Part shown: in pieces, positions 1 through 7,234 of the stretch
Position numbering within the stretch: position 1 is the first letter of the stretch
Layout: every line of letters begins with the position of its first letter
DNA from: DASPJL01 sp035628645
GTDB lineage: Bacteria; Bacteroidota; Bacteroidia; Cytophagales; Cyclobacteriaceae
Direction: 5' to 3'
Assembly (NCBI GenBank): GCA_035628645.1
Contig: DASPJL010000148.1
Location: 1 to 14,453, forward strand
Length of the DNA: 14,453 bases
Program-made: the position numbers and the translations under genes
Notes under the pieces: generated by a model
Databases searched by the model: none
Told to the model about the DNA's origin: nothing
What the model saw: only the letters and a program-made list of their open reading frames with translations

Positions 1-1
1 A

Positions 2-277
2 GAGGATTCCGCCGGCCTAAAGGCATATAGACCTGACACCTTCAAATTTCCGCCTTCCAGAGGAAGAGCCGGCTTTAAGATAGAAAACGATTCCACCTTT
101 ATTCTTTACAGCATCGCCCCTACTGATGGCTGGGAAAAGCATTATGGAAAATTGGAATTAGCGGGTGATAATAAATTAAAAATCATCTTCAATCAGAAAA
201 GCCGCCCATCTGTAACTTATGAAGTAATAATTGGGAGGAAAGACTTTTTGTTGGTAAATGAAGAGAAGGAGGAATGA
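2..277 (+). CDS. C-terminal part of an unrecognised protein (5' truncated by window edge)
   Basis: An open frame with no stop runs from base 2 to a TGA at 275-277 and gives 91 residues. The frame is open at the left edge, so the start lies outside. The visible part reads like folded protein: a segment rich in Pro, Arg and Gly near residues 17-28 (PPSRGRAGF), then alternating hydrophobic and polar stretches (TFILYSIAP, KLKIIF, TYEVIIG) that suggest beta strands, and a charged tail ending EEKEE. It may belong to the small secreted or lipoprotein beta-rich proteins common in Flavobacteriia, but I cannot name a family and the N-terminus is missing. Tandem heptamers begin exactly at the last base of its stop codon. 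Confidence 0.7.
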   Translation, partial: EDSAGLKAYRPDTFKFPPSRGRAGFKIENDSTFILYSIAPTDGWEKHYGKLELAGDNKLKIIFNQKSRPSVTYEVIIGRKDFLLVNEEKEE

Positions 278-339
278 CGAAATACGAAATGTGCTTTATT
301 TTAGGAATAAGCAATAAGGAACAAACTAAATCTTTAAAC
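277..339. repeat. Heptamer-phased intergenic repeat, about 9 units
   Basis: The gap between the first two genes can be read as consecutive 7-mers in one register. A perfect tandem ACGAAAT ACGAAAT occupies 277-290. In the same phase, GAATAAG CAATAAG GAACAAA occupies 305-325. The units between and after these are diverged. It is too imperfect to be a recent expansion and resembles decayed short tandem repeats. Confidence 0.5.
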
Positions 340-352
340 TGATTACTATTAT

Positions 353-760
353 ATGAACTATTGGTTAGTAAAATCCGAGCCTGTAAAATATTCATGGGAG
401 AAATTTAATAAGGATGGCCGGACCTTTTGGGATGGTGTAAGAAATTATCAGGCTCGGAACAACCTGCAAGGAATGAAAAAGGGAGACCTTGTACTTTTTT
501 ACCACAGCAATGAAGGCATGGAGGTAGTAGGAATAGCAAAAGTTGTAAAAGAAGCTTATCAAGACCCTACCACTGAGGATACAAGATGGGTAGTCGTTGA
601 CCTTGCACCCGATCAAAAATTAAAAAACCCGGTTACGCTAGAACGGATAAAAAAAGAAAAACGTTTAGAGGGTATAGCTTTAATAAGGCAATCAAGGCTT
701 TCGGTGATGCCTCTGAAAAGAGCGGAATTTGATATTATACTGGAAATGAGCGAAAATTAA
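353..760 (+). CDS. EVE domain-containing protein
   Basis: A 135-residue protein that is essentially a single EVE domain, the fold shared with human THYN1 and related to PUA/YTH domains. Family hallmarks seen are the N-terminal YWLVKSEP (residues 3-10), WDGVRNYQARN (26-36), GDLVLFYHSN (44-53), the GIAKVV strand (60-65) and the C-terminal LIRQSRLSVMPL block (110-121). EVE domains are thought to bind modified bases in nucleic acid. Stand-alone versions are widespread housekeeping proteins, and EVE domains fused to McrBC-type nucleases recognise modified DNA, but no nuclease is fused or adjacent here. The ATG at 353 is chosen because the conserved NYWLVKSEP motif starts immediately. It is flanked on both sides by heptamer-phased intergenic DNA. 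Family assignment is secure; the cellular role is not known. Confidence 0.93.
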   Translation: MNYWLVKSEPVKYSWEKFNKDGRTFWDGVRNYQARNNLQGMKKGDLVLFYHSNEGMEVVGIAKVVKEAYQDPTTEDTRWVVVDLAPDQKLKNPVTLERIKKEKRLEGIALIRQSRLSVMPLKRAEFDIILEMSEN

Positions 761-800
761 TGTGATAATTTATAATGTGGTTATGTGCTGATGATGAGGA

Positions 801-868
801 AATGTTGAATGTTGAGTTTTAAATGTTAAATGGATGAGGTATAGAGAAATGTGGAATATTGATGAAAC
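801..868. repeat. Heptamer-phased repeats of AATGTTR type
   Basis: In the 220-bp gap after the EVE gene, 801-835 reads AATGTTG, AATGTTG, AGTTTTA, AATGTTA, AATGGAT as successive 7-mers. A second out-of-phase group, AATGTGG then AATATTG, follows at 848-861. The first two units are identical. I see no hairpin terminator or recognisable promoter in this part of the gap. Confidence 0.5.
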
Positions 869-937
869 TCTCCTTGTTAATAACAAAAAAAAATGAGATA
901 ATTTATTAAGAAAAAGCAGAAAGTCACTCTCCGACAA

Positions 938-979
938 GCTGATACCTGACTGCTTATAGCTAACAGCTAATGCCTAACC
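938..979. repeat. Heptamer-phased repeat of GCTAACA type, six units
   Basis: Six consecutive 7-mers, GCTGATA, CCTGACT, GCTTATA, GCTAACA, GCTAATG and CCTAACC, share the pattern (G/C)CTNA. The array stops one base before the ATG at 981, so the leader of the next gene is made of repeat rather than the usual A-rich sequence. Confidence 0.6.
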
Positions 980-980
980 T

Positions 981-2480
981 ATGAAAACATTTAGACATCA
1001 ACTCCTCTACCTTTTAAGCCTGATTTGTCTTCCCATTGTTTCTTTTGGCCAGGTAGAGCAACCTGACAGACTTGAGATTCCTTTTGACGAGTATAAATTC
1101 GACATGAACATAATGCCTTTGGGCGACAATGGGGTGCTTTCCTATAAAGAAACCTTTGAGTTTAATGATAAGGGAGATATTTTATGGGAATTTGTAAAAT
1201 ATGACACCCTTTTTAATACCAGTTGGACAAACAAATATTATATATCCTCTAATTATAAATATGTGGGATATCATAATGAAGGCACCTATTTTTATATTTT
1301 GTTTACAAAAGGTGATTACCATAATACCCATTTCAAGATATTAAGGCTCAATAATTATAACGGGGAAGTGTTGGCTTATGATGATAAATTCCTAGTCCCC
1401 TTATCGCTTACTGAATTTAAAGCTATGGAAAATGCTGCCTTATTGTGTGGCATCGTCAAAGAAAACCCTGTTGTGGTCCTTTATAATTTTGAAAATAAAA
1501 AGTCCCAGGTACTGCCCGCCATTTATCAGAAAAATGCAAGTTTTGTCAGTTTGGATTTAGAACCCGAAAAAGGAATTTTTAACGTAACCTTATCTCACCG
1601 GTTATACGGAAGCAAAACCACTATTTCGATCAAAACCTATTCGCTGAAGGGTGAACTCATTAACAACATCTCTTTAAAACCCACTAAAGGGCTTAATTTA
1701 ATTACGGGAAAAATGACAAGCCTCTCCAATGGAGAAAGATTTGTAACCGGCACCTACTCAAATTATCGATTTTCCGAGTATTCGAAGGGAATGTTTATTG
1801 CAAAACTTATAAACGGCCAGCAAGAATTCATTGAATATTATCCTTATACTGACCTCAAAAATTTTTTTAGCTATATGAAACCTAAAAGGCAGGAGAGAAT
1901 AAAGGAAAAAATAAACAAAAGAAAGATGAGGGGAAAGGAAGTGAAGTTGACTTACAGGCTGTATATGCACGATATTATTCCTATGAAGGACAGGTTTATT
2001 GTAATTGGAGAAGCGTATTATCCTCAATACACACAAGAATATACCACCTATGGAACCGTTCCTGTGAGACATTTTGAAGGCTACAAGTATACTCATGCTA
2101 TTGTTTGCGGTTTCGATAGCCAGGGAAATCTTTTGTGGGACAATAGTTTTGGAATAAGTGATGTGCTTACGCCTCAATTAATTGAACTGGTTAATGTCAA
2201 ACCGTCTGTCGGAAAAGTTCATTTACTTTACAACTCCGGTACCGAATTAATCACAAAAGTTGTTAATGGTTATGAAGTAATTGAAGAAAAAACGAAAGAA
2301 AAGATAAAAACTAATTTTTCCAATGACATAGTATCCAGGGACAATAAGTTTGGATGGTCAGAATATTGGTACAATGATTATTTTATAACCTGGGGAACCC
2401 AAGACATTCGTAATTATAAGGATAAAAATGTAGATAATAACCGGAAAGTATTTTACCTTAACAAAGTAAAGGTGCAGTAA
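981..2480 (+). CDS. Secreted protein of unknown function, 499 aa
   Basis: I do not recognise this family. Residues 1-24 form a clear signal peptide: KTFRHQ, a hydrophobic core LLYLLSLICLPIV, then SFGQ before the mature VEQPDR. There is no lipobox cysteine, so a soluble periplasmic or exported protein is likely. The mature part is rich in Tyr, Phe, Asn and Lys with many short alternating hydrophobic strands (for example YFYILFTKG, VVVLYNF, RFIVIGEAYY, VHLLYNSG), consistent with a beta-rich or propeller-like fold. A strongly basic, probably helical segment lies at 300-319 (KPKRQERIKEKINKRKMRGK). There is no T9SS sorting domain at the C-terminus and no catalytic motif I can name. The ATG at 981 puts the signal peptide at the very N-terminus. 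It lies in the same direction as pyrR, with a gap of 121 bp. Confidence 0.85.
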   Translation: MKTFRHQLLYLLSLICLPIVSFGQVEQPDRLEIPFDEYKFDMNIMPLGDNGVLSYKETFEFNDKGDILWEFVKYDTLFNTSWTNKYYISSNYKYVGYHNEGTYFYILFTKGDYHNTHFKILRLNNYNGEVLAYDDKFLVPLSLTEFKAMENAALLCGIVKENPVVVLYNFENKKSQVLPAIYQKNASFVSLDLEPEKGIFNVTLSHRLYGSKTTISIKTYSLKGELINNISLKPTKGLNLITGKMTSLSNGERFVTGTYSNYRFSEYSKGMFIAKLINGQQEFIEYYPYTDLKNFFSYMKPKRQERIKEKINKRKMRGKEVKLTYRLYMHDIIPMKDRFIVIGEAYYPQYTQEYTTYGTVPVRHFEGYKYTHAIVCGFDSQGNLLWDNSFGISDVLTPQLIELVNVKPSVGKVHLLYNSGTELITKVVNGYEVIEEKTKEKIKTNFSNDIVSRDNKFGWSEYWYNDYFITWGTQDIRNYKDKNVDNNRKVFYLNKVKVQ

Positions 2481-2589
2481 AATAATGAATTGTTGATTTT
2501 AATGATACTTTCTCAACATCATATAGAGAGGTAAAAAATACGCTCTTAATAAAAATTTGAAAAATATTCCTGCATTAATAATCTCTTTC

Positions 2590-2597
2590 TATATTTG
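2590..2597 (+). promoter_or_regulatory. Candidate Bacteroidota -7 box abutting pyrR
   Basis: TATATTTG matches the Bacteroidota -7 consensus TAnnTTTG exactly and ends 4 nt before the chosen pyrR ATG. No good -33 TTG lies at the normal distance; the nearest TTTG, at 2556-2559, is too far upstream. If functional, transcription would begin at or next to the ATG. Confidence 0.4.
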
Positions 2598-2601
2598 CCG
2601 C

Positions 2602-3162
2602 ATGTCCTCCGATGAAAAAAGATTATTGTATAATAGCTTTCATCTTAATATCACTGTTAGCAGGCTTTGCCAGCAACTCATCGAAAATCATAATAATTTT
2701 GAAGAAAGTGTAATTCTGGGTTTGCAGCCCAGAGGGATTTTTCTTGCAGAAAGAATTAAATCTAAATTACTGGAAGAGCCTACCATACAAAATATCTCTC
2801 TTGGATATCTTGATGCTACCTTTTATAGAGATGATTTTCGAAGAAAAGAACTTCCCATTATCGCAAATGCCAATAAAGTGCCTTTTATAATAGAAGATAA
2901 AAGGGTAATACTTATTGATGATGTGTTATTCACAGGCAGAACAGTAAGATCGGCTCTCGACGCTATGTTGGCCTACGGAAGACCTAAACAGGTAGAACTT
3001 TTGGTTCTTATTGACCGAAAATATACCAGGGATTTACCGATTCAACCTAATTATGTAGGAAGACATGTAAATGCCATTCAATCGCAAAAAGTATTAGTAG
3101 AACTCAAAGAACAAGGGGTTCAGGAAGACAATATCTGGTTGGTAAATATTAAGGATAAATAA
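2602..3162 (+). CDS. pyrR: Bifunctional pyrimidine regulator / uracil phosphoribosyltransferase PyrR
   Basis: A 186-residue type I phosphoribosyltransferase. The PRPP-binding motif VILIDDVLFTGRTVRSALD is at residues 102-120. Other PyrR features are LGLQPRGIFLAERI (39-52), the TFYRDDFRR block (73-81) and VLIDRKYTRDLPIQPNYVGRHV (135-156). Known PyrR proteins convert uracil and PRPP to UMP, and in Firmicutes also bind pyr mRNA to cause attenuation. Length and alignment to family N-termini favour the ATG at 2602 over the upstream in-frame TTG at 2557, whose extra residues resemble no PyrR. pyrB follows after only 2 nt, so co-transcription is likely. I see no attenuator hairpin with a T-run upstream, so RNA-mediated control of this operon is not supported. 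Confidence 0.93.
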   Translation: MSSDEKRLLYNSFHLNITVSRLCQQLIENHNNFEESVILGLQPRGIFLAERIKSKLLEEPTIQNISLGYLDATFYRDDFRRKELPIIANANKVPFIIEDKRVILIDDVLFTGRTVRSALDAMLAYGRPKQVELLVLIDRKYTRDLPIQPNYVGRHVNAIQSQKVLVELKEQGVQEDNIWLVNIKDK

Positions 3163-3164
3163 AA

Positions 3165-4085
3165 ATGCAGTTAAGCGTAAAACATTTACTTGGTATTAAA
3201 GAAATTAACAAAAATGACATTGACCTTATTTTCCAAACTGCAGATAATTTTAAAGATGTTTTAAATCGTCCCATTAAAAAAGTACCTTCTCTCAGAGACA
3301 TCACCATCGCCAATATATTTTTTGAGAACTCCACCCGAACACGTCTATCCTTTGAATTGGCTGAAAAAAGACTTTCTGCTGACGTCGTTAACTTCTCCTC
3401 TTCAGGAAGTTCTGTTAAAAAGGGTGAAACTTTACTGGACACCATTAATAATATCCTGGCCATGAAAGTGGATATGGTGGTGATAAGACATGCCAGTCCT
3501 GGAGTACCTTATTTTCTTGCAAAACATATTGACGCCAATATCATCAATGCGGGAGACGGAACCCATGAACACCCGACACAAGGACTTTTAGATGCTTATT
3601 CCATCAGGGAAAAGCTAGGAGATGTTGCCGGAAAAAAAGTAGCAATTATTGGAGATATACTTCATAGCAGGGTAGCTTTATCCAACATTTTCACCCTTCA
3701 GAAATTAGGCGCTGAGGTTATGGTATGTGGCCCTAAAACGCTTCTTCCCCGATACATTGAAGCTCTAGGAGTAAAAGTTGAACTGGATGTAAAAAAAGCC
3801 CTTCAGTGGTGCGACGTTGCCAATGTTCTAAGAATCCAACTGGAAAGACAAAATATCAAATATTTCCCTTCCTTAAGAGAATACTCGTTGTATTTTGGAA
3901 TCAACAAAAAACTACTGGATTCTTTAAATAAAGAGATTACCATAATGCATCCGGGACCAATTAACAGGGGGATAGAATTAACAAGCGACGTAGCGGACTC
4001 TCATCATTCCATTATCCTGAACCAGGTAGAAAACGGAGTAGCCATAAGAATGGCGGTTCTGTATTTGCTGGCTGGGATGAAGTAA
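3165..4085 (+). CDS. pyrB: Aspartate carbamoyltransferase catalytic subunit
   Basis: A 306-residue ATCase, matching the usual 300-310. It condenses carbamoyl phosphate with L-aspartate, the committed step of pyrimidine synthesis, in the cytoplasm. The carbamoyl-phosphate loop STRTRLSFE is at 56-64, and the 80s loop SSGSSVKKGET with catalytic-site Lys is at 79-89. RHASP is at 108-112, HPTQ at 136-139 and GDILHSRVA at 163-171. The aspartate-site LRIQLER is at 222-228, and HPGPINRG at 262-269. It is therefore complete and probably active. The A-rich leader AAATAAAA before the ATG is typical of the phylum. No regulatory pyrI follows; the next gene is on the other strand. Grouping with pyrR, with no other pyr genes, indicates a two-gene pyr unit here. 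Confidence 0.97.
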   Translation: MQLSVKHLLGIKEINKNDIDLIFQTADNFKDVLNRPIKKVPSLRDITIANIFFENSTRTRLSFELAEKRLSADVVNFSSSGSSVKKGETLLDTINNILAMKVDMVVIRHASPGVPYFLAKHIDANIINAGDGTHEHPTQGLLDAYSIREKLGDVAGKKVAIIGDILHSRVALSNIFTLQKLGAEVMVCGPKTLLPRYIEALGVKVELDVKKALQWCDVANVLRIQLERQNIKYFPSLREYSLYFGINKKLLDSLNKEITIMHPGPINRGIELTSDVADSHHSIILNQVENGVAIRMAVLYLLAGMK

Positions 4086-4155
4086 GGGAAGAAAATTTAT
4101 TCCCAACGAATATGTCTCTTGTAACTTTCCAAAAAACACAAAACATCCTACCTCC

Positions 4156-4635
4156 TTATAAATCATTCCTTTCCGATCGAAGCCTTAAATCTTCTTTGAC
4201 CGGTTTTTCAATTATCATACTTTTAGATCGGTTGCTTTCTGATTCTACTCCGACAGTTACTTTCTCGTGATGCTCATAATTCCTGAAATAAGAGGCCTTT
4301 TCATTTACATCTACTGCCCCAAAAAGGTCCAAAATATCTGCTGCCCTCTCTGCGTCGTGCTTTGATTCTACGTGTACGGTAACGACACACCCCCTCCTTG
4401 CTACATCTGAAAAGTCTCTCACTTTACTTCCGGTTCCAAACATATATCGAAAAAAGCTGCCTATACTGTCCCCATCATCTTTGTAAAATTTCCCACTTGA
4501 ACTACTTGAATAGTCATCTATGCCCTCTTCAGAAATGTCAATGTTTTGCTTAAGGTAACCTTCATGCAACAACTGCTTAACAGCGGTTTCTGCTTCAGTT
4601 CCTTTGTTAAAAATAGCTATTACCGTTTGGTTCAT
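4156..4635 (-). CDS. YflT-like stress protein with shortened YsnF/AvaK-like C-terminus
   Basis: Residues 1-115 resemble the general stress protein 17M (YflT) type domain: NQTVIAIFNKGTEAETAVKQLLHEGY (2-27), a Ser/Asp-rich linker (41-60), FFRYMFGTG, then VARRGCVVTVHVESKHDAERAADILDLFGAVDVNEKA (78-114). Related Bacteroidota proteins continue with a longer DUF2382 (YsnF/AvaK) domain. Here only IIEKPVKEDLRLRSERNDL remains (141-159), which looks like the central part of that domain before an early stop. Reading frames past the stop do not restore the usual continuation. The role is unknown; relatives are linked to general stress. It is divergent from the YozE-like gene. Family assignment is from memory of sequence patterns, moderately secure. 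Confidence 0.75.
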   Translation of the reverse strand: MNQTVIAIFNKGTEAETAVKQLLHEGYLKQNIDISEEGIDDYSSSSSGKFYKDDGDSIGSFFRYMFGTGSKVRDFSDVARRGCVVTVHVESKHDAERAADILDLFGAVDVNEKASYFRNYEHHEKVTVGVESESNRSKSMIIEKPVKEDLRLRSERNDL

Positions 4636-4827
4636 GTGTTAAAATTGTTTTTTTAATTTTCAATTATGTGCTTCCAAAGCAACCGCTCGGGAAAAGAGTA
4701 TATCCATAGTACGAAATAAAAAAATCAATTGTTTAAAAGGAGGAAGTAAATTCCTATAATAAAAAAACTGGCACCTTAATGGTATTAAGAAAAACAACAA
4801 TCGATGTTTAACCAGACCCTCAAAATT

Positions 4828-5040
4828 ATGTCTTTTAAATATTACCTCCTTGAACAAATAAACAGAACAGATAGAGTTGGCGAATTAGCAAAAAGGATTA
4901 AAAGATCAACGCCCCGGTACATCAAAGCAAATTCGTATGAAGAAATTTATAGCTTTTTGTATAATAACTATGCCGGCGAAGAGGAGCTTCATGCCCTAAG
5001 AACAGCATTCACCGAATATTCGGGCGAATTGGTAGAGTAG
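4828..5040 (+). CDS. YozE-like SAM-fold small protein
   Basis: A 70-residue protein starting MSFKYYLLEQINRTDRVGEL. The pattern SF-x-YYL, then D-x-VGELA-x-x-I (about residues 14-21), an aromatic or basic middle, and SYEEIYSFLYNNY (35-47) matches the YozE_SAM_like family of small sterile-alpha-motif-like helical proteins, whose function is undetermined. The ATG at 4828 is preferred over the in-frame ATG at 4804, because family members begin directly with M-S-F-x-x-Y; the upstream option would add MFNQTLKI. It ends just before a strong bidirectional terminator. Acidic C-terminus, no membrane segment or signal peptide. Confidence 0.75.
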   Translation: MSFKYYLLEQINRTDRVGELAKRIKRSTPRYIKANSYEEIYSFLYNNYAGEEELHALRTAFTEYSGELVE

Positions 5041-5075
5041 TTTAATAATTATGTTTTATCGGGATAAAAAACCCC

Positions 5076-5125
5076 AAAAATCGGCCAATTATGTAGAATT
5101 TATTCCACATAATTGGCCGATTTTT
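5076..5125. terminator. Bidirectional intrinsic terminator
   Basis: A perfect inverted repeat with 19-bp arms: 5076-5094 (AAAAATCGGCCAATTATGT) pairs with 5107-5125. The 12-nt centre can add a few more pairs. Each arm's outer end is A5/T5, so a T-run follows the stem on either strand. It lies between the convergent YozE-like gene and the GH97 gene and can serve both. Confidence 0.93.
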
Positions 5126-5171
5126 GTAAGTTAACCTACAGATAGAACTTTTCTCTTAATATTTTAAACTT

Positions 5172-7169
5172 CTAGTCCTGGTAAATCCTGGCTACAAATC
5201 CTCCTCCTGGCGCCATTGAGATTTTAAGTTTTCTGTCACCGGGGACATCTATTACTTCTCGTTTGTAATCCTGAGCCGCCCTATCTGCATTTACTCCATC
5301 TCTAAAAACTTCTGCTTTATAGTTTCCTTCAGGCAAAAACGAAAGGTCCAACTCCTGATCCCTTTTATCCCAGTTTGTTAATGCTCCGACATACCATTCA
5401 TTTCCGCTTTGGCGTGCTATGGCTACATATTCGCCGATCTTTCCATCCAAAGCAACAGTATTATCCCATACGGTTGGAACGGCTGCAATAAACTTTGTGG
5501 ATTCCGGTTCTCTCATATAATTAGAAGGGTTGTCACACAGCATGTTAAAAGGAGCTTCGAAAATTACATATTCTGCAAGTTGCCTGCATCGCGTACCCTG
5601 GCTCATAGGTTCTGAGTTTACTGGCCGATAGTTGCTTTTGGAAGCATTTCTCATAGCTCCCTGAGTATAATCCATCGGACCTGCAACCATTCGGATAAAA
5701 GGAATAGTAACATCATAAGTTACCTGGTCAATTTCCGTGCTTCCCCATTTCAATTGTTCTAATCCATGGACACCTTCAAAATTCAGCACATTGGGGTAAG
5801 TTCTTTGTAAACCCGTAGGTTTATAAGCTCCATGGAAATCTATAAGCATTTTGTACTTTGCGCCGACTTCAGCAGCTCTTTGATAAAATTCCACCATTTT
5901 CTGATCATCCCGATCCATAAAGTCTACTTTAAAGCCTTTCACCCCCATATCAGAATAATGCTTGCAGACATTTTCCATATCTCTGTTGAAAGCATAATAA
6001 CCTGCCCAAAGTATGATCCCGACATTTTTTTGTTTTCCGTAATTTATCAATTCCTTAAGGTCAATTTCAGGAACTACTTGCAATAAGTCCGCCTTCAGAT
6101 TCACTGCCCATCCTTCATCAAGTATTACATATTCTATGTTGTTATCAGAAGCAAAGTCAATATAATATTTATAGGTCTGGGTATTTATTCCCGATTTAAA
6201 ATCCACTCCATAAATATTCCAGTCGTTCCACCAATCCCAGGCAACTTTTCCGGCTTTCACCCAGGAAACGTCTTTTACCTTAGACGGAGAAGCTAGCTTA
6301 TAAACCATGTCATTATCTGTAAGTTGTTTATCCTCTGAAGAAATGATCATGACCCGCCAGGGAAAAGTCCTGGTTCCTTTTGCTCTTGCTATGTACCCTT
6401 CCCTTTCTTTTACTAACCCTTGAAGTTGATTGTGGCCACCCTGTTCTACCCTCTTAGGATAAGGGGCATAAACTGCTGACAAGCTTTGTTGTCCGTTTTT
6501 ATTAATCAGGTACATTCCCGGATAATTTTCCAGGTCGGCTTCCGTGATACAAACTTTCTTTCCATTGGCTACTTCCACCACCAAAGGAAGGAAAGCCAGT
6601 TTTTGAGGATTTAATTTTGAAAGATTCGTGTGGGTATAGGTATTTTCAAAAGAATTCCAAAATTGTTCTTCTATACTGGAATTTTCCGCTTTGTTGACAT
6701 AAGGAACATAGGCAGTATAATCAGAATTAAAATTAAAAGTGGCCTCCTCATTCTCCACTTCGAAATCCTTCTTCTTAGAAGTAATGAAACGATAGGCAAC
6801 GCCATCATTGTATGCTCTGAAAGCCACGCTATAATCTCCTTTAAAGTTCATTACCAACTCATTGTAATTATCCTTAATTTTTGATCGTTTATAAAAAGGC
6901 GCATCAATAGTTTGATTGACATTATTCTTCTTCACATTCTTTAACTTGGGATTAACACCAAGATGTTCTCCATTCGTCAGTTTAAGAGAAAGAGCTGACG
7001 GGGCAACAACCTGATCAGATTCGTGATTAATATGATAAGTAATTTTATCTTTTAATTCAATGGTCACCTTAATTTTTCCATCAGGCGAAGCGACCGTGTG
7101 AAGTTGCTGGGCTATCCCAGAATAATAGGTTAAAAGCATTATAGCACAAAGGGCAAGAAAATTTTTCAT
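5172..7169 (-). CDS. GH97 glycoside hydrolase, retaining (alpha-galactosidase-type) subgroup
   Basis: A 665-residue secreted GH97 enzyme. Signal peptide 1-20 (KNFLALCAIMLLTYYSGIAQ); N-terminal GH97 beta-sandwich about 24-290; (beta/alpha)8 catalytic domain about 296-560; C-terminal beta domain about 567-662 ending APGGGFVARIY. The catalytic positions match the retaining subgroup typified by Bacteroides BtGH97b: Asp416 in GFKVDFMD as nucleophile and Glu471 in GLEQLKW as acid/base, 55 residues apart as in that enzyme (Asp415/Glu470). The general-base glutamates of inverting SusB are absent: the equivalent of Glu508 is Gly447 (DFHGAYKPTG). This predicts release of alpha-galactose, probably in the periplasm, though related sugars are possible. 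The Dabb gene lies 65 bp upstream on the same strand. The stop is followed by the strong terminator. Confidence 0.93.
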   Translation of the reverse strand: MKNFLALCAIMLLTYYSGIAQQLHTVASPDGKIKVTIELKDKITYHINHESDQVVAPSALSLKLTNGEHLGVNPKLKNVKKNNVNQTIDAPFYKRSKIKDNYNELVMNFKGDYSVAFRAYNDGVAYRFITSKKKDFEVENEEATFNFNSDYTAYVPYVNKAENSSIEEQFWNSFENTYTHTNLSKLNPQKLAFLPLVVEVANGKKVCITEADLENYPGMYLINKNGQQSLSAVYAPYPKRVEQGGHNQLQGLVKEREGYIARAKGTRTFPWRVMIISSEDKQLTDNDMVYKLASPSKVKDVSWVKAGKVAWDWWNDWNIYGVDFKSGINTQTYKYYIDFASDNNIEYVILDEGWAVNLKADLLQVVPEIDLKELINYGKQKNVGIILWAGYYAFNRDMENVCKHYSDMGVKGFKVDFMDRDDQKMVEFYQRAAEVGAKYKMLIDFHGAYKPTGLQRTYPNVLNFEGVHGLEQLKWGSTEIDQVTYDVTIPFIRMVAGPMDYTQGAMRNASKSNYRPVNSEPMSQGTRCRQLAEYVIFEAPFNMLCDNPSNYMREPESTKFIAAVPTVWDNTVALDGKIGEYVAIARQSGNEWYVGALTNWDKRDQELDLSFLPEGNYKAEVFRDGVNADRAAQDYKREVIDVPGDRKLKISMAPGGGFVARIYQD

Positions 7170-7234
7170 AAAACATTATAAGTGTTTAGAATGGAAATTA
7201 TATTTTGAAAACCTGTTGTAAAAAATAGAAGAAA

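Noticed and set aside
2526..2535. GAGAGGT in the pyrR leader, resembling the 3' half of the Firmicutes PyrR-binding loop
   Set aside because: Only the GNGAGGY core matches; the preceding conserved bases do not, and no anti-terminator or terminator hairpin accompanies it.
2557..2601. Upstream TTG start giving a 201-residue PyrR
   Set aside because: The extra 15 residues (KNIPALIISFYICR) resemble no PyrR N-terminus and overlap the promoter-like box.
4086..4104. GGGAA-N9-TTCCC hairpin after pyrB
   Set aside because: Five-bp stem and no T-run; too weak to call a terminator.
4660..4857. Minus-strand frame of 65 codons
   Set aside because: It overlaps the start of the YozE-like gene and its protein lacks any recognisable pattern.
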